Assembly: GCA_965203635.1 (NCBI GenBank)
Contig: OZ241903.1
Location: 1,426,001 to 1,490,000, forward strand
DNA length: 64,000 nucleotides
Direction of reading: 5' to 3'
Source of the DNA: Aldehydirespirator sp965203635
Lineage (GTDB): Bacteria; Actinomycetota; Acidimicrobiia; Acidimicrobiales; Aldehydirespiratoraceae
The notes beneath the pieces were generated by a model. The model ran no database searches, had not been told where the DNA came from, and saw nothing but the letters and a program-made list of their open reading frames with translations. Of the stretch, positions 61,494 through 64,000 are shown one piece after another. Within the stretch, counting starts at the first letter, position 1. Every line of letters starts with the position of its first letter. The translations under genes and the position numbers were made by a program.

Positions 61494-62399
61494 TCAGCGA
61501 TTGAGCAGTCGCTTGACTTCGGCGACGGTCTCGATCTCGGTGGCGCGGTCGGGGCCGCAGGGTGTGAGGTTCAGCGCCGTCGCCCCGGCGTCCACGTAGG
61601 GCTGCAGGAACTCGGCGATGTCGGCCGCGGTGCCGCACGGGGTGTAGCGCTCGAACAGCTCGAAGCTCATCTTGTAGAAGCGCTCCATGGTCTCGGCCAC
61701 ATGCGAGCGGCCCTCCTCCGGCGACGCTCCGACCCCGAGCCACAACTGCAACCCGTGCTGCCAGTCGACGTCCCGCCCGGCGCCGATCTCCTCGACCCTG
61801 GCGACCCCGTCGGCGAACCGGCGGGGCGAGCACCACGCGACCAGCCAGCCGTCGCCCAGCCGGCCGGCTCGCTCCAGGGCGGCATCGCTGCGGCCCCCGA
61901 CCACCATCGGCACCGGCGGATCGGGAACGGGTCGGATCCTCCCGCCCCGGAACCCGAAGAACTCGCCGTCGCCGTCGACGGTCCGGCCCTCCAGCAGGGC
62001 CCGCACGATCTCCAGCGCGGCGTCGGTGCGCCGGCCCCGGGTGGACGGATCGACATCGCACACCTCCACCTCGTGACGATCGTCGCCCCCGACGCCGACC
62101 CCGACCTTCAGCCTCCCCGGCGCGGCCTCGGCCAGGGTGGCGATCTGGCGGGCCGCCACCATCGGATGGCGCAGAGCCAGCAGGTAGACGCCGACCTGCA
62201 GGTCGAGCCTGGGCTCCAGCCCACCGACGGCGGCCAGAGTCACGAGGCCGTCCATGCCGCTGCCGTCGCGGAAGCTCACATGGTCGGCGGTGAACACAAA
62301 GTCGATCCCCGAGTCCGCAATGCCCCCCAGCAAGCCGCGCTGCTCATCGGGAGCCATCCCCCACAGCCCCCACGGGACGCTCACACCGACGGCGACCAC
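61494..62399 (-). CDS. LLM-class (F420-type) flavin-dependent oxidoreductase
   Basis: A 301-residue luciferase-like barrel: DFVFTADHVSFRDG at strand 2, LALRHPMVAARQIATLAEAAPGRLKVGVGVG (the HP and RL-x-x-G-x-G landmarks), and PVPMVVGGRSDAALERAGRLGDGWL. These match F420-dependent members found in actinobacteria. It would reduce or oxidise an organic substrate with F420 or FMN. The GTG start follows a repeat region; the neighbouring acyl-CoA-dehydrogenase-fold gene is upstream on the same strand. Confidence 0.88.
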   Translation of the reverse strand: MVAVGVSVPWGLWGMAPDEQRGLLGGIADSGIDFVFTADHVSFRDGSGMDGLVTLAAVGGLEPRLDLQVGVYLLALRHPMVAARQIATLAEAAPGRLKVGVGVGGDDRHEVEVCDVDPSTRGRRTDAALEIVRALLEGRTVDGDGEFFGFRGGRIRPVPDPPVPMVVGGRSDAALERAGRLGDGWLVAWCSPRRFADGVARVEEIGAGRDVDWQHGLQLWLGVGASPEEGRSHVAETMERFYKMSFELFERYTPCGTAADIAEFLQPYVDAGATALNLTPCGPDRATEIETVAEVKRLLNR

Positions 62400-62419
62400 G
62401 TCACTCCCCGGTCACCGCG

Positions 62420-62577
62420 CCGCCCGCCACGGTCGGCGTTCGCCGCGTCGCCCGATGCAGCGTCGCCCGCCGCGGTCGGCGTTCGCCGCGTCGCCCGATG
62501 CAGCGTCGCCCGCCGCGGTCGGCGTTCGCCGCGTCGCCCGATGCAGCGTCGCCCGCTGCAGCGCCGCCCGCCGCGGT
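62420..62577. repeat. Three and a half 43-bp units (family R3)
   Basis: GGTCGGCGTTCGCCGCG recurs at 62431, 62474 and 62517 with period 43, within near-identical units, plus a partial unit on the left and a deleted one on the right. The sequence is unrelated to R1 despite the equal period. It fills the gap between the LLM gene and the acyl-CoA-dehydrogenase-fold gene; one frame stays open through it but has no protein-like composition. Confidence 0.88.
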
Positions 62578-62585
62578 CCGCCCCA

Positions 62586-63737
62586 TTACAGCGTGGCCGT
62601 GTCGGTGTCGAGGCCCAGGCGCATGCGCCCCGCCGTCTCCATCGTCCTGGGGGCCACCATGGCGTGCTGGGCTGCCACCGCGGTGTCCCGGAAGCAGCGC
62701 TGGATCGGGCTGGTGCGGTAGACCGCGGCCCCGCCCGCGGTCCTGAACATCGACGCGGCCACATCGGCCGCGGTCTGGGTGGCGTGCGAGGCCGCCAGCC
62801 GGATCCGGCGCCGCTGACCGACCGTCGACGGCCGCCCTGCCAGCGCGCCCTGGAAGCTGTCATCGGTCGCGTCGAGCAGCAGCGTCCAAGCCGCGGCCAG
62901 CCTCGCCTCCGCCCCCGCGACCTCGGCCTGGGTCGCGGCCCGCTCGGCCAGAGTCCGGGAGCTGCCCTGCGGCCTCTTCCCGCCGGCCAACCCCACCAGC
63001 TCGTCGATCGAGCGACGGGCGATGCCCGCCGCGGCAGCCGCCACCCCGCTGGCCAGCAGCCCGAAGAACGAGAACCGGGACCAGACGTTGTCCCGCACCG
63101 GACCGTCCGCGATCTGCACCCAGCGTCCCTCAGGCACGAACACGTCGCGGGCCTCGAAATCGACCGAGCCGGTGCCGGCCAGGCCGGCCACGTCCCACGT
63201 GTCGATGAACTCGACGTCACCGGGGTCCATGAAAACGAATGGAGCAGCCAGACCGTCGGCCCGCGGCTCCGGATGCCCGTCCGCTCCGACCACAAGACAG
63301 CCGCCTCCGATCGTGGTGCAGTGCTTGGTGCCCGAACCCCACTGCCAGCGCCCCGAAACCCGCAGGCCTCCGCCGACAGGAACGGCCCTGCCCCGAGGCA
63401 TGACGAACCCGCCGCCGATGGCGCCAGGGTCGCCGAACAGCTCCCCGGCGTGCGGGTCGGGCAGGTACGACGCCAGCAGCGACGTCGTGGAAGCGATGGC
63501 CACGCACCACCCGACCGAGCCGTCGTGGTAGGCGAACTCCTCGAAGACCTCCAGGCTCTCGACGGCCGTGACCCCCGGTCCACCCAGGTCGTCGGGGACG
63601 CACAGCCGGAACGCGGCCGTCGGGCGGATCGCATCGACCAGATCCGCAGGCAGCGTGCCCAGCGCCTCTATCTCCGCCGACCGGTCGCGAATCTGTGGGC
63701 CGAGCTGCCGTGCCCCGGCCAGTACCGAATTCGTCAC
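62586..63737 (-). CDS. Acyl-CoA-dehydrogenase-fold flavoprotein (HsaA/hydroxylase-like)
   Basis: A 383-residue protein with the ACAD fold: N-terminal helices (LGTLPADLVDAIRPTAAFRLCVPDDLGG), a beta-domain with SGRWQWGSGTKHCTTIGGG and WDVAGLAGTGS, and a C-terminal helical bundle. The GTGSVDFEARDVFVPEG segment and absence of an obvious catalytic Glu favour the flavin-dependent monooxygenase group (HsaA, HpaB-like two-component) over true acyl-CoA dehydrogenases. I chose GTG 63737, with TAGATT 7 nt upstream, over a start 13 codons earlier. Confidence 0.8.
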   Translation of the reverse strand: MTNSVLAGARQLGPQIRDRSAEIEALGTLPADLVDAIRPTAAFRLCVPDDLGGPGVTAVESLEVFEEFAYHDGSVGWCVAIASTTSLLASYLPDPHAGELFGDPGAIGGGFVMPRGRAVPVGGGLRVSGRWQWGSGTKHCTTIGGGCLVVGADGHPEPRADGLAAPFVFMDPGDVEFIDTWDVAGLAGTGSVDFEARDVFVPEGRWVQIADGPVRDNVWSRFSFFGLLASGVAAAAAGIARRSIDELVGLAGGKRPQGSSRTLAERAATQAEVAGAEARLAAAWTLLLDATDDSFQGALAGRPSTVGQRRRIRLAASHATQTAADVAASMFRTAGGAAVYRTSPIQRCFRDTAVAAQHAMVAPRTMETAGRMRLGLDTDTATL

Positions 63738-63868
63738 AGGCGACAATCTAGGACAGAGCCGGCAACCGGCCCTCAATCCCCGCCAATCCCTGCCGCGGCC
63801 CCCCGCCGAAAGAGTCCGGGCTCATCGGCCATTCAACGAGCGTCAGGGAGCAGAACGAGGCGACTGAC

Positions 63869-64000
63869 ATGAACGTAGGGATAATCGGCGCGACCGGCTA
63901 CGTGGGCGGGCGGCTCGCGCCGGCCCTGTTCGCCGCCGGCCACCGAGTCCGCTGCCTGGCCCGCACACCCGGCCGGCTCGACGGCGTGCCGTGGCGGGCC
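63869..64000 (+). CDS. NAD(P)-binding (NmrA/SDR-like) protein, 3' end outside window
   Basis: The first 44 codons only. MNVGIIGATGYVGGRLAPAL has the GxxGxxG Rossmann motif of atypical SDRs, followed by GHRVRCLARTPGRL with the Arg residues that often bind the NADP 2'-phosphate. It is divergent from the flavoprotein gene. No conclusion about substrate is possible. Confidence 0.75.
   Translation, partial: MNVGIIGATGYVGGRLAPALFAAGHRVRCLARTPGRLDGVPWRA

Noticed and set aside
62401..62586. A 61-residue protein in the R3 repeat
   Set aside because: Repeat-derived frame with no conserved composition or start signal.

Overview
The window is about 64 kb of very high-GC DNA. GTG starts, 4-bp start/stop overlaps, a WhiB regulator, an F420/LLM-type oxidoreductase, a DUF2342 protein, a UPF0182 membrane protein, a DivIVA-like coiled-coil and a Lon-like PDZ protease point to an actinobacterium. 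An Acidimicrobiia-like lineage is my best guess (inference; no rRNA is present). It reads as chromosome, with one initiator tRNA and no recognisable transposase, integrase or phage gene.

Layout. 1-2.7 kb: the end of a cation/proton antiporter, a tandem array of twelve 43-bp units, and a DUF433/PIN-like toxin-antitoxin pair. 2.7-11 kb: a minus-strand run sdhC-sdhA-sdhB-DUF368 transporter, then a PLD-type phosphatidyltransferase, a GST and a Rieske-reductase-ferredoxin fusion. 11-21.4 kb: a GH2-fold protein, a MoxR ATPase, a GH1-fold protein, a MaoC hydratase, a PhyH-rhodanese fusion and a VWA protein, separated by dispersed repeats. Both glycosidase-fold proteins have lost both catalytic carboxylates. 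21.4-30.7 kb: a second repeat array, whiB, tatA, ppk1, an MFS transporter, a DUF2342 protein with a broken HExxH, an SDR-fold protein, moaE and an mreB homologue with no ordinary start codon. 30.7-42 kb: HEAT protein, membrane protein, PDZ-Lon protease, coiled-coil protein, UPF0182, an FMN glutamate-synthase-like protein and an APC permease with regulatory tail domains. 42-48 kb: SDR, initiator tRNA, a decayed M23 lipoprotein, and an Lrp regulator divergent from bifunctional putA. 48.9-61.1 kb: a long co-directional catabolic cluster (FAD oxidoreductase, Asp/Glu/hydantoin racemase, DUF917, HyuA-like, M19 dipeptidase, PucR regulator, a sugar-type ABC transporter, ornithine-cyclodeaminase-like). 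61-64 kb: a small membrane protein, LLM oxidoreductase, acyl-CoA-dehydrogenase-fold protein and the start of an NAD(P)-binding gene.

Three themes stand out. (1) Dispersed and tandem GC-rich repeats (a 43-bp family, a ~123-bp family, a 71-bp hairpin triplet and another 43-bp triplet) sit almost only between genes. (2) Many genes have a TANNNT hexamer 5-8 nt before the start codon, as expected of leaderless mRNAs. (3) Several proteins keep an enzyme fold but lack the catalytic residues. The best candidates for undescribed biology are the pair of inactive-looking glycosidase-fold proteins around the MoxR ATPase and the DUF917/HyuA/racemase/ABC catabolic cluster.
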